Below, one piece after another: positions 51,301-55,226 of a stretch of DNA of 64,000 nt. This DNA is from Paragonimus skrjabini miyazakii (Eukaryota > Platyhelminthes > Trematoda > Plagiorchiida > Troglotrematidae): the NCBI GenBank assembly GCA_014338405.1, contig JTDE01021564.1, positions 114,951 to 178,950 of the forward strand, read 5' to 3'. The notes beneath the pieces were generated by a model. That model had not been told where the DNA came from. It saw nothing but the letters and a program-made list of their open reading frames with translations, and made no database searches. The position numbers and the translations under genes were made by a program. The stretch's first letter is position 1; every line of letters starts with the position of its first letter.

Positions 51301-53815
51301 ATGTCGCTGTTTCAGTGAACTAGGTTTGTTTCGTGGCATTCAGAGTTGCATCCTTCTGATTTTTTTATACTTTAGTCAGGAACGCTTGTGGGACAGAATC
51401 CAAGTCTCGATCGTAGCGTGTGCATGCAATCCTGACGAGGTTTACCAAGCGCAAAACTGTAGTGTGATACTGCTCTTCTAAGGGCACTATCTGAAAACCC
51501 TTTCTGAAAACGAAAGCTGCAATCAGCCTTGAGTGGTGCTCAGTTGTTCCTCGGCTACCCCGATAAGACCAGAAGAAACAATGTTTAGGTTTATATAGTC
51601 AGCTAACTTTCAACAGTTGTATACGTGAAACATACAGAATACGTCTGGTTGAAGTACGATATCAACGCAGACAAAAACAGTGGGTTTACTTAGGCTGACC
51701 AAAAATTTCGCATGCATTAACACGAATACCTGTCCTATTGCACCACCTGCTTTTGCGCACACAACACAGGCCTTGATAGCCAGTGCGTCAGAAAGTGGCG
51801 TTAACTTCGTGTATAGTTTATTTTACACTATCCGGAAGAAGTGGGTGAGTCTAGCTAAATGGTTGTTCATCACTGGATTAGTCGAAAGTCAGGGTTGTTT
51901 TACCAACAAGACTCACGGCCGCAAAAGTTGGGATGGAGTTGAGCATACCTATGTTGTATAACAGACAGTCTCATTTGTGAACAGTATACTATTCACAAAC
52001 GAGGCTGCTTACATTCAGAGACTAAAGCACAAGCATCAACGCCAGGAAGATGACAGACTAGAAACGACTATCGGAGTAGTGTGTGTGCACTATGGGGGAA
52101 GTGCCACTAGGGCGAATGACAACGTACTGCTACCCAAAGTGTGTGAATGCACGTCAGCCGTGCAAATTAGTGTACGTGTTCGTGGTCCTATGTTTTAACA
52201 TAACCTGTACGGGAGTTCGTGTGATAAACAACCCTGTAGGCCAAGCGTCTTTTGCCGTCACAACACATACACCGTTGAATTAGTCACCTTATTGTATATC
52301 GCATGTCTTGTATCGACGCCCCATCTCAAAGTTAGCTTATCTTTGTTTCCTTCGTCACTTACTCTCTCACCTGCTGTTGTCATGCTGATTGTGTCGGGGG
52401 AACCGCAAAGTGACCATTGATATCAATTGGTGATCCCTCTTCTTGACGTGACTTTACAATTGTCCGAACGAGCCAAACTCTAGCGCGATTAGTTCTCACA
52501 ATCCTGATACTGACCATCTTGTAAAGCCGGAAGAAACATTCCGTGTCACTTGCGATTTTAGCAAGCCCTATCTAGAGTTGTCAGGGTGCGACAGACATCC
52601 ACGACAAACGCAACTGCCATCAGATCCTGTCATCCATGTTTTGGTGTGCAGCTAAAGTTAGTACAAACCTTCTTCCATCTTTGGTCAACTGCCCCAAGCT
52701 GCCAAAAGCCCAAGCAAATGCGAAGCACTTGATACTATTGAACACTCATCTCAAGACAGACAGGTCTCAGTTCCTCACATTCATCAAACCTCCCACTTTC
52801 CTCCACTAGACCGTAATCAGGTTTGTCTGTGAAGGCTAATGATCTGTATGGCTTGCTGTCATGTACAAACATAACTCGCATATACTCTGTTATTTTAAAG
52901 CATACTGAAAATGCCTGATTACACTTGGTTTCTTATGAATTTCATGGGGATATAGGAACGATGAAAATTGTTCAACTATCCTCAGCCATGAAGAGCCCTG
53001 TTTGGAACCAACAGCGTACGAATGATCCACTTCAACATACAAAGCAGTCTGCATTTAATGGAGCACTTTATACCTGTATCCCACTTAGTATTAACTTGTA
53101 AACAATTCACAAAGTTATGAGGTCGAAAGGGTCTGGCAGCCCTCTACTGAATTTTCCTTCAACAGTAACAAAGAATGCCAATATGACGGCTAGTAATACC
53201 ACATGTAAACAGTATGATCAGAATAGTCTCAGCCAGATTCATTAGAACCCGAGTTCTATTTTTCTACATTCTACCCAATGACAGCGGCCGTATACTTCAC
53301 CACATAACTTGTTGCATTTGTACGAAAATACTCTTTGAAGTTATTGAAATAACAAAGTGCATAGGACTTGTTTTCTGTAGTTGGTCATGTATTGTCTTTT
53401 TTGTTGTTGATATTTTATCTTCGTTTTCAATTAGATAAGTTATTGTGTTGTTTATGCAGATAACGAATTCGGTTCGGATGTCTTCTCTCCGGATAACCTG
53501 AGTGACGTTTCTGAGAACGCATCTCCGGATCGCGACTCAAACCGGATCGCCTTGGGTGATAACGTTCCCATTCTTCCGGTTCTATTGTCTTCCTATCGAA
53601 CAGATTTGGAAAATATTGTGACTGAACTGCGGTTTATTACTTCAAAAATTCGTGAGGATGAACAAGAGGCCTTGGTAAATCTGGAGTGGAAATTTGCAGC
53701 TCGCGTTATCGATCGATTTTGTTTGGTGGTCTTCGGCATTTTCAATGTGCTGACCACAGTGGTGATCCTTGGTTCAGCACCCAATCTGATTGCCTCATTT
53801 CAAACTCAGCAGTAG
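6861..53815 (+). CDS. Nicotinic acetylcholine receptor alpha subunit, alpha7-like, 5'-incomplete gene (8 exons)
   Basis: Pentameric acetylcholine-gated ion channel subunit of the plasma membrane (Cys-loop family). Coding exons: 6861-6970, 18390-18525, 22067-22217, 27926-28120, 31898-31984, 37860-37969, 44168-44747 and 53460-53815. All introns are GT-AG, phases agree at every junction, and the coding sum is 1725 nt (574 residues plus stop). Visible in order: WRPDILLYN (loop A), Cys-loop C70/C84, GSWTY (loop B), YECC (loop C, alpha type), M1 about 164-187, M2 about 195-214, M3 about 228-248, a long cytoplasmic loop, the MA helix and M4. Glu at the -1' position (GEK before M2) and no inserted Pro predict a cation channel, unlike the chloride-type nAChRs known in schistosomes. 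Missing: signal peptide and about 60 N-terminal residues. Four exons (110, 195, 87, 110 nt) have the sizes I recall for vertebrate CHRNA7 exons 4, 7, 8 and 9. The exact subunit name cannot be fixed. Confidence 0.93.
7245..7440 (+). repeat. HHR-SINE, strongly decayed copy
   Basis: Plus-strand copy recognised by GATGCAGTGGTTAACA (A-box region), a degenerate ribozyme segment near 7340-7375 keeping GGTGAAACTAGAG then TAATGCTTCTTTT, and the tail GGGCTGACCAGAAAGTCTA. The CTGANGA core is lost. Confidence 0.6.
8095..8365 (-). repeat. HHR-SINE, minus arm of composite repeat 1
   Basis: Read on the minus strand: a tRNA-like head with A-box-like GGCGCAGTGG and B-box-like GAGTTCTAAC, then a ribozyme with CTGACGA, a five-pair stem II (GCTTT/AGAGC) and GAAA at about 8189-8221, then the tail CTGGAAAxTxTATGG...GATCAATTGTGGATGATGTTCAATCTATATG. 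The cleavage-site triplet is GGC instead of GTC and stem III is not complementary, so activity is doubtful. It faces the plus arm at 8516-8790 across a roughly 150-nt spacer. Confidence 0.75.
8366..8515. repeat. Spacer between inverted HHR-SINE arms (composite 1)
   Basis: About 150 nt containing ATCAGTAATCAAAATACCG, GTTAATGATTTTTGTGATTT and GACAGTAACTGTGTCTCC. The same block recurs between two inverted SINE arms at 9746-9889 and, in the opposite orientation, at 14335-14475 and 17126-17285. Its beginning also recurs at 8790-8841, just before the assembly gap. It therefore belongs to the repeat and is not unique DNA. Confidence 0.7.
8516..8790 (+). repeat. HHR-SINE, plus arm of composite repeat 1
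   Basis: tRNA-like head about 8575-8640 (TGGCGCAGAGG A box, GGAGTTCTAGTC B box), then a nearly complete hammerhead at 8643-8690: CTGACGA (8649-8655), stem II with a 3-nt bulge and AATG loop, GAAA (8673-8676), a CTCGAG mini stem III and a GTC cleavage triplet at 8682-8684, with one mismatch in stem I (GCAGTA against TAGTGC). The tail runs to the 100-N gap. Confidence 0.8.
8842..8941. other. Assembly gap (100 N)
   Basis: Exactly 100 N. The left edge lies inside the HHR-SINE spacer sequence, so a repeat probably caused the gap and its true length is unknown. Confidence 0.98.
9141..9163 (+). repeat. (GTAA)n simple repeat
   Basis: Five to six tandem GTAA units, a short microsatellite in the intron. 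Confidence 0.9.
9588..10155. repeat. Composite repeat 2: inverted HHR-SINEs around spacer
   Basis: Same arrangement as composite 1. The minus arm 9588-9745 is truncated; its ribozyme reads CAGATGA instead of CTGANGA and its cleavage triplet is GCC. The spacer is 9746-9889, and the plus arm 9890-10155 has the A box TGGTGCAGTGG and a tRNA-like body. The plus-arm hammerhead at 10034-10081 keeps CTGACGA (10040-10046), GAAA (10064-10067) and GTC (10073-10075). Its stem II carries a 3-nt bulge and its stem I one mismatch (GCACTA against TAATGC). Of the decayed copies it is among the closest to a functional ribozyme. Confidence 0.75.
10739..11890 (-). pseudogene. Cluster of minus-strand open frames, unidentified, possible decayed element
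   Basis: Four minus-strand open frames follow each other (11591-11890, 11449-11733, 11152-11352, 10739-11071; 60-110 codons), together covering more of one strand than chance usually gives in this AT-rich intron. The downstream one ends in an Ile/Asn/Lys-rich 110-codon frame. I do not recognise a domain. A decayed transposon or retrocopy is my guess; chance open frames are possible. Confidence 0.3.
14086..14330 (-). pseudogene. Penelope-like element RT fragment
   Basis: The minus-strand translation contains SSPLGPLLADIFVAHLEQ, the conserved PLE reverse transcriptase block (consensus GSPLGPxLADIFxAxLE), followed by FYRRDVIT where PLEs have YRRYVDD; the catalytic aspartates are lost. About 245 nt remain, ending next to HHR-composite spacer sequence at 14335. 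Confidence 0.75.
14335..14475 (-). repeat. HHR-composite spacer fragment
   Basis: Reverse-oriented copy of the spacer found between inverted HHR-SINEs: GATCAGGTTGCCCGATAG, GAGACACAGTTACTGTC, ACTCCAATCGATAACCCC and TCTCATTAAACCTGCTAGG. No SINE arm was recognised beside it apart from the GATCAGGTTGC edge. Confidence 0.6.
16985..17590. repeat. Rearranged HHR-SINE composite
   Basis: Order on the + strand: tRNA-like head in minus orientation (16985-17125), spacer in minus orientation (17126-17285), tail and ribozyme in minus orientation (17286-17425), then a tRNA-like head in plus orientation (17480-17590). The ribozyme (minus strand, about 17377-17420) has CTGACGA, stem II GTTTT/AAAGC with a GATA loop, GAAA and a GTC triplet, but stem III starts with a G-G mismatch and stem I is weak. 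The parts match the other composites but the order differs. Confidence 0.65.
17685..17712. repeat. Perfect 28-nt hairpin
   Basis: CAGTAAGGTGATA, then TC, then its exact reverse complement TATCACCTTACTG: 13 base pairs with a 2-nt loop. It stands alone in the intron about 95 nt after a rearranged HHR-SINE. Function unknown. Confidence 0.8.
18390..18525 (+). CDS. nAChR exon (first half of Cys-loop)
   Basis: Coding exon of 136 nt after a TGTCCAG acceptor and before GTGAGC (phase 0). It encodes ADEKFDRTFPTN, an NYT sequon, GQVQWMPPG and then C-N-I-D-I-L-W-F-P-F-D-R-Q, the start of the 15-residue Cys-loop. The intron cuts the Cys-loop two residues before its second cysteine. From memory, vertebrate alpha7 splits this region differently (80-nt and 168-nt exons), so this boundary is not the vertebrate one. 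Confidence 0.95.
18526..22066 (+). other. nAChR intron 2 of the visible set (3.5 kb)
   Basis: GT-AG intron of 3,541 nt inside the Cys-loop coding region. No mobile element, RNA gene or open frame that I can identify. A somewhat more GC-rich patch (about 18840-19100) has a 61-codon minus frame that matches nothing I know. Confidence 0.85.
22067..22217 (+). CDS. nAChR exon (second Cys-loop cysteine, loop B, loop F)
   Basis: Coding exon of 151 nt after a CAAAG acceptor and before GTAAAT (phase 1). It opens with N-C, closing the Cys-loop, then LKFGSWTY with the loop B tryptophan, and ends in YLPNGEFHLI. Between these, the loop F region is about a dozen residues longer than in alpha7 and holds two further cysteines (C104 and C112 of the visible protein) around an NTS sequon. 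Confidence 0.93.
22916..23070. repeat. Dispersed repeat A, copy 1
   Basis: About 150 nt matching the reverse complement of 51974-52131, for example GGTGGCACGTCTCCCATAGTG against AGTGGCACTTCCCCCATAGTG, and ATTCCAATAGTCG against ACTCCGATAGTCG. Identity is perhaps three bases in four. Class unknown. It lies 450 nt before repeat B, and both partners recur inverted about 27 kb away. Confidence 0.6.
23518..24140. repeat. Dispersed repeat B, copy 1
   Basis: About 620 nt matching the reverse complement of 49833-50449 at roughly nine bases in ten over its whole length. Both copies keep the hairpin AACAGCGTTCACGCTGTT. No coding region or clear terminal repeats were found; a TG...CA long terminal repeat reading was considered but not supported. 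Class unknown. Confidence 0.75.
26700..26850. repeat. Two tRNA-like B-box motifs in opposite orientation
   Basis: On the minus strand 26715-26727 reads GGTTCGATCCCC, a perfect B-box-like core; on the plus strand about 26822-26833 reads GGTCCGATCCCC. Neither can be folded by eye into a full tRNA and the A boxes are poor, so these look like tRNA-related SINE remnants and not tRNA genes. Confidence 0.4.
26975..27120 (+). repeat. HHR-SINE, 5'-truncated copy with intact ribozyme
   Basis: The copy lacks the tRNA-like head but keeps the ribozyme and the tail (GGGGCCGACTGGAAAGTCTA ... GTGAGTGATGTTCAACTTG). It lies in intron 3 of the nAChR gene in the same orientation as the gene. Confidence 0.85.
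26995..27039 (+). ncRNA. Hammerhead ribozyme, type I minimal form, complete core
   Basis: Stem I strand GCACTA (26995-27000) is fully complementary to TAGTGC (27034-27039). Core CTGATGA is at 27001-27007. Stem II GCTCT/AGAGC (27008-27012/27017-27021) is perfect with an AATG loop. GAAA is at 27022-27025. Stem III is the very short palindrome CTCGAG (27026-27031) and the cleavage triplet is GTC (27031-27033), so cutting is expected after 27033. Hammerheads with such tiny stem III helices are known from PLEs and other retroelements and are thought to act mainly as dimers; the palindromic CTCGAG would suit that. The flanking family copies support it as a module and not a chance match. Confidence 0.85.
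27926..28120 (+). CDS. nAChR exon (loop C and M1)
   Basis: Coding exon of 195 nt, phase 1 to phase 1, acceptor TTGGCAG, donor GTAAGT. It encodes LYECCPYYFIDI, whose vicinal cysteines define an alpha subunit, then RRALYYVFNLIVPCLLIS (start of M1) and ends in the M1-M2 linker PPDAGEKISL. In a simple ungapped alignment to alpha7 (CCKEPYPDV) the conserved second loop C tyrosine aligns with Phe, with tyrosines two and one residues earlier. Confidence 0.96.
30235..30314 (+). repeat. (ATC)n microsatellite, about 26 units, tail of the RTE-like element
   Basis: 80 nt of uninterrupted ATC. On the minus strand it lies at the 3' end of the non-LTR element, where RTE-type elements usually end in short tandem repeats rather than poly(A). 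It produces poly-His and poly-Ile open frames that should not be annotated. Confidence 0.9.
30236..31615 (-). mobile_element. RTE-like non-LTR retrotransposon, 5'-truncated and broken
   Basis: Minus-strand reverse transcriptase in two pieces. 31333-31623 has TIVVFLDLKAAFDSV, SSGVRQGCPISPFLFN and VMDDILEG. 30514-31296 has LEYADDIVLLSPS (catalytic YADD kept), FTYLGSTIS, SRARIAFAKLRHLW-type linker residues, LLYGSETWPV, and the C-terminal block LRWLGHVLRM. A frame change lies between them, and TGA stands where Trp is expected near 30512, after which the C-terminal MAMCRSQWRTCI follows. The 5' end is truncated inside RT. The 7-nt sequence CAGTCCA flanks both sides (30229-30235 and 31616-31622) and may be the target-site duplication. 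Confidence 0.88.
31898..31984 (+). CDS. nAChR exon (M2 pore helix)
   Basis: Coding exon of 87 nt, phase 1 to phase 1, acceptor CAATCAG, donor GTAAGT. It encodes GVTILLSLTMFLQLVADK followed by LPQTSESIPLI: the channel-lining M2 helix and the M2-M3 linker. The 9' leucine gate is kept (L203). Position 16' is Gln where human alpha7 has Leu, 13' is Met instead of Val, and the outer-ring 20' residue is Asp instead of Glu. The RTE-like element ends only about 280 nt upstream of this exon. Confidence 0.97.
32147..32340 (-). repeat. HHR-SINE, strongly decayed copy
   Basis: Starts with the family end GGTGAGTAGTAG and includes, on the minus strand, TCGAGTCTAGTGTCTCTTT and the AAAGGGGCTG tail; the CTGANGA core is gone. 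Confidence 0.55.
33955..34090 (-). repeat. HHR-SINE, decayed copy (tRNA-like head)
   Basis: Minus-strand copy. GGAGGTTCAGATTCC stands for the B box and GGCTAACAAGTTTGCCTCA for the A-box side; the ribozyme is reduced to GTTTAATAAGAGGGAAACTT. It creates part of the apparent open frame 33833-34084. Confidence 0.55.
34574..34599. repeat. (TA)13 simple repeat
   Basis: Uninterrupted TA dinucleotides in the intron. Confidence 0.95.
34640..34990 (-). repeat. Dispersed repeat C, copy 1
   Basis: The reverse complement matches 60560-60900: TAGACTGGAGCGGCTTCCTG against TAGACTGGAGCGGTTTCTTG, ATTGGAGAAGGCCCAGCCAA against ATTGGAGAGGGTTCAGCCAA, then AAGCTGCTGCAGACGGAATT and ACTGGCCAATCAAAA in the same order. 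The long plus-strand frame 34659-34988 lies inside it and is probably not a gene. Class unknown. Confidence 0.6.
37860..37969 (+). CDS. nAChR exon (M3)
   Basis: Coding exon of 110 nt, acceptor GATTTCAG, donor GTAAGT, phase 1 in and phase 0 out. It encodes IYFQCTMAICSLSIVFTV then LVLNYHHRS and ends in VPSW. It matches alpha7 M3 ([20 protein letters not shown]) and the following YHHH...MPKW at the membrane edge. Confidence 0.96.
40578..41003. mobile_element. Candidate MITE / foldback element
   Basis: About 425 nt bounded by inverted repeats. The left arm contains AGGTGCTACCAAG (40592-40604) and the right arm its exact complement CTTGGTAGCACCT; similarity continues inward for another 30 nt at a lower level (ACAAAC, GTCA-TG-TACAAAC). 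No coding region inside. No target-site duplication was identified, so the class is open. Confidence 0.5.
41112..41211. other. Assembly gap (100 N)
   Basis: Exactly 100 N, ending 50 nt before a large perfect palindrome, a structure that often breaks assemblies. Confidence 0.98.
41262..41433. repeat. Palindrome with 80-nt arms and 12-nt loop
   Basis: The left arm 41262-41341 is the reverse complement of the right arm 41354-41433 with a single mismatch (ACCAAG against CTTGCT). The arms read (right arm) GCACTGATGATGTCACCTGG ... GATGAAACGTTTGCAACC ... AAGCTCGGCGAACATGCC. Because of the mirror, the same 24-residue peptide appears in open frames on both strands; these are not genes. Probably two head-to-head ends of a repeat. 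Confidence 0.9.
41839..43136 (-). pseudogene. R2-like non-LTR retrotransposon fragment (RT end, zinc knuckle, endonuclease)
   Basis: On the minus strand, beginning near 43136: LDGQLNYLAYADNIIL (RT catalytic motif, YADD changed to YADN), LTVNHSKI, then with stops to GGLEIPNLQSCTPLNRCRI (post-RT block), then 41839-42261 with CPYGTRHESFYHILQSC (degenerate CCHC knuckle) and TDTTFLKLF...GRTFAVDMTICDS, which corresponds to the R2-type restriction-like endonuclease KPDLV...VVDVxI. The PD pair is lost and the V-D motif kept. 5'-truncated and inactive. Confidence 0.65.
43608..43925 (+). repeat. HHR-SINE, nearly full-length copy
   Basis: Longest single copy. Left end GGTGAGTAGTAGGGGATTTT then GGTTTTCATATAGATTG, then CACAAGCGAAAGTGGTTGAG, tRNA-like head with A box TGGCTCAGTGG (about 43730) and B box GAGTTCTAGTTCC (about 43764), ribozyme 43794-43840, then tail to GGGTGACGTTCAGTCTTTATG. 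Stem I (GCACTA/TAGTGC) and stem II (GTTCT/AGAGC) are intact, but the core C3 is G (GTGACGA) and the cleavage triplet is GTG, so it should not cut. Confidence 0.8.
44168..44747 (+). CDS. nAChR exon (M3-M4 cytoplasmic loop)
   Basis: Coding exon of 580 nt beginning IKTVINTYLARLMFMEPP directly after VPSW, the usual start of the cytoplasmic loop. The open frame runs on to a stop at 44771, but a good donor (GACGTAAGAA) at 44748 joins in phase to the last exon, so I end the exon at 44747. The loop is acidic at first (DDDDMDS), then Ser/Pro rich, with a PPPPY run at 44699-44713 (a possible WW-domain ligand). Little family conservation is expected in this loop. If the 44748 donor is not used, the product would stop without M4. 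Confidence 0.85.
46630..46959 (+). pseudogene. Penelope-like element GIY-YIG endonuclease fragment
   Basis: One frame reads CSCNEVYKGRTDRRLHQRIA (GIY-YIG second motif, Y-x-G-R-T, with K in the middle, then the R...R...EH helix), AEHIPK, a stop at about 46708, then APVSSIAKHILATGHLVDP, a run of basic residues, and PDLCAQKALTQSISLPWD at the C terminus. The order and ending match the C-terminal part of PLE proteins (compare LCIQKRFVKPLSLPWP at 57.6 kb). No RT part lies directly upstream. Confidence 0.75.
47019..47647 (-). other. Two adjacent minus-strand open frames, unidentified
   Basis: Frames 47387-47647 (86 codons) and 47019-47354 (111 codons) follow one another on the minus strand in different phases. 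The second contains the beta-strand-like run DTITAYITMDANRPFVYVNI and later HVLVDQGVMFVMVELTHL. I do not recognise a family; they may be remains of a coding sequence antisense to the nAChR gene or chance frames. Confidence 0.25.
48200..49115 (+). pseudogene. Penelope-like element, RT end plus GIY-YIG, decayed
   Basis: Shifted frames give, in order, TDGSLQRGIRGKGTWNGQYSD (RT thumb region, compare SDGTIQRKVHRKLTWTGQY at 56.9 kb), a 48625-48852 frame with EMTSLRRTFAQ, ITPKVTLPSAKTKLAYE and TLAEIMARGISNAMEKT (compare the ENISNKLSVAL region), then SFYVYPFTCYHKSHYVSHT and AIREH (decayed GIY-YIG) and finally SSAIPAHLVESG. Order is that of a PLE; several stops and shifts. Confidence 0.75.
49833..50449. 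repeat. Dispersed repeat B, copy 2 (inverted)
   Basis: Reverse complement of 23518-24140 with few changes across 617 nt, including the shared hairpin AACAGCGTGAACGCTGTT and CTCTTCGGACGATGTC. Both edges drop to unrelated sequence, which defines the unit. Confidence 0.75.
51974..52131. repeat. Dispersed repeat A, copy 2 (inverted), beginning with a 26-nt palindrome
   Basis: Reverse complement of 22916-23070 at lower identity. Its left edge (51974-51999) is TTTGTGAA, an AGTATACT centre and TTCACAAA, a palindrome with 12 of 13 pairs. The first copy keeps AGTATACTATTCACAAACG at the equivalent edge. Confidence 0.55.
53460..53815 (+). CDS. nAChR terminal exon (MA helix, M4, stop)
   Basis: Last coding exon, acceptor TTTATGCAG, phase 1 in. 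After a Ser/Asp-rich stretch it encodes the amphipathic MA helix (DLENIVTELRFITSKIRED), the family block LEWKFAARVIDRFCLVVF, M4 and LGSAPNLIASFQTQQ before TAG at 53813-53815. Human alpha7 has EWKFAACVVDRLCLMAFS and MSAPNF at the same places. No AATAAA was found between the stop and the PLE-derived sequence starting near 54.4 kb, so the 3' end of the mRNA is not placed. Confidence 0.95.
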
Positions 53816-54423
53816 CAGACTCACGTCGGATTTTGGTGTGCATAAGTGATCAGTTTGGTTTGAATTGTCCTCAGACAGTGAGCATTAATTTCGATGGTCG
53901 AAACACGCCGAAAGATCGTTCATCGCACGACAAATCTGCCTGTTACTTAGGGGAATAATTGACGCTTTTAAAAGGTGTCGACGGTTCTGGTTTGCTCCAA
54001 ACACACATTAACTCTCATCTGATTTCTTTATCACCAAGTTTTCTGATTGAGTTGCTCCAACACACAGTTGCATATCACAATCCTTCATTGACAATCTGAC
54101 CGAAAAATGTTTCCACACGTTTGTAGTGTTGTTTTAAAGTTTCTTAAACCGCGTCATAACAAGTTGAGGTAGCTACAGATTTTCTAAACACAGGTATTTT
54201 TAATTTTTATTTCTTCACTTATACGATCTGGATGGAAGGATGGTAAACGAATTCTTCAATTCAGTGATCAGCAAACAACTTAATGGCACTTTAGCACTTT
54301 GCTCATAACTATCCGCTATTCTAGTTCTATGCTTCTTGTTATTAAGAAGTTGCAACTAAATCAAACAAGCTTGTTTTCGGTGATTTATCATCAGGCTAAA
54401 TACAATACATTTATATGATTACT
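53816..54423. other. 3' flank of the nAChR gene
   Basis: Probable 3' untranslated region and flank. AT-rich, no AATAAA, no open frame of interest. It ends where HHR-SINE tail sequence starts. Confidence 0.5.
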
Positions 54424-54768
54424 GATGGATAGCAGAGGATTTTAGTTTTCATATAGACCGAACATCACCCACTCGAGCATATTTTCTTAGCCCTGTCGAT
54501 CATACATCGGATAAGATTATTTTTCTGTCTTAATGGTACAAAACTATAAAAGTTCGTATATTGTCCGGTCCACGTTAACTTACGGTGTACTTTCCTTTGT
54601 ATCGTCCCATCTGAGCGACGGGATAGGAAGACGTCTAAGAACGAAATACCTTCCGGTGACTCAGGCTCCATGGTGAAATGGATCTTCCTGTGAGCTGAGT
54701 TGAACCGTTTCAGTATTTCCCTGGGGCTTATTGTTTCATCAGTTACGCAAATAATATCATCTACATAT
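54424..54768 (-). pseudogene. Inverted PLE fragment joined to HHR-SINE tail
   Basis: 54424-54472 is SINE-family end sequence (GATTTTAGTTTTCATATAG then ACCGAACATCACCCAC). Directly joined at about 54473 is a minus-strand PLE RT fragment: from the catalytic YVDD codons near 54768 through CVTDETISPREILKRFN, EPESPEGISFLDVFLSRR and IRCMIDRAKKICSS. It is almost identical to 56735-57030 on the opposite strand, with only a handful of amino-acid changes, so it is young. Confidence 0.8.
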
Positions 54769-55226
54769 ATTGAGTTACATGTCTAGTGGAACTCTTAACC
54801 GTGATAGCTTGAGTACGCACCAACAAATAGCGATATCTCAATTATAGTTAACGAAAATGTTAAATCAAATAGTTTGGATCTTTATTGGTGGGATCGGTTT
54901 AAAAGCTTAATGCAGTGGCGCTCATCCGGACCGTGTCCTGTCCTGTTCAGTTGTGTTTTCCCTTGTTCCGATCCGGGTTCAACCGCTCCATACGTGCCTC
55001 TATATAGACCGCGCGGAATCACACCCAGTTGGAGCGTTCCAATTGACTGAGTGTGCAGATGGTGACCGCGTGAGTTCTTTCGGATGTGGAAGAGGGTTTT
55101 CTGGTTGATGGATGTGTGGACGTGCATGTGCAGGTTGGGACAGTGAGCGTCACTTAGACTTAGGTTTGTCACGTGATGGGCCGCGTGGGAGGGCAAGACG
55201 ACGGCTACACATGCATGCGTGTAGCG
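54769..55226 (+). other. Presumed 5' leader region of the PLE
   Basis: Relatively GC-rich 350 nt before the PLE reading frame, with many short unrelated frames (including a 104-codon minus frame). It may be PLE leader or older flank; the boundary cannot be set from one copy. A B-box-like GGGTTCAACC lies at about 54973-54982. Confidence 0.35.

Larger units (their letters stand above)
44748..53459 (+). other. nAChR intron 7 of the visible set (8.7 kb)
   Basis: GT-AG intron of 8,712 nt between the cytoplasmic-loop exon and the last exon. It contains two PLE fragments (46630-46959, 48200-49115), repeats B and A in inverted copies (49833-50449, 51974-52131), and unassigned minus frames at 47019-47647. 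Nothing recognised in 44748-46629 (partly GC-richer at 44900-45350), 49116-49832, 50450-51973 and 52132-53459. An extra phase-1 exon cannot be excluded, but direct joining keeps the frame. Confidence 0.8.
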
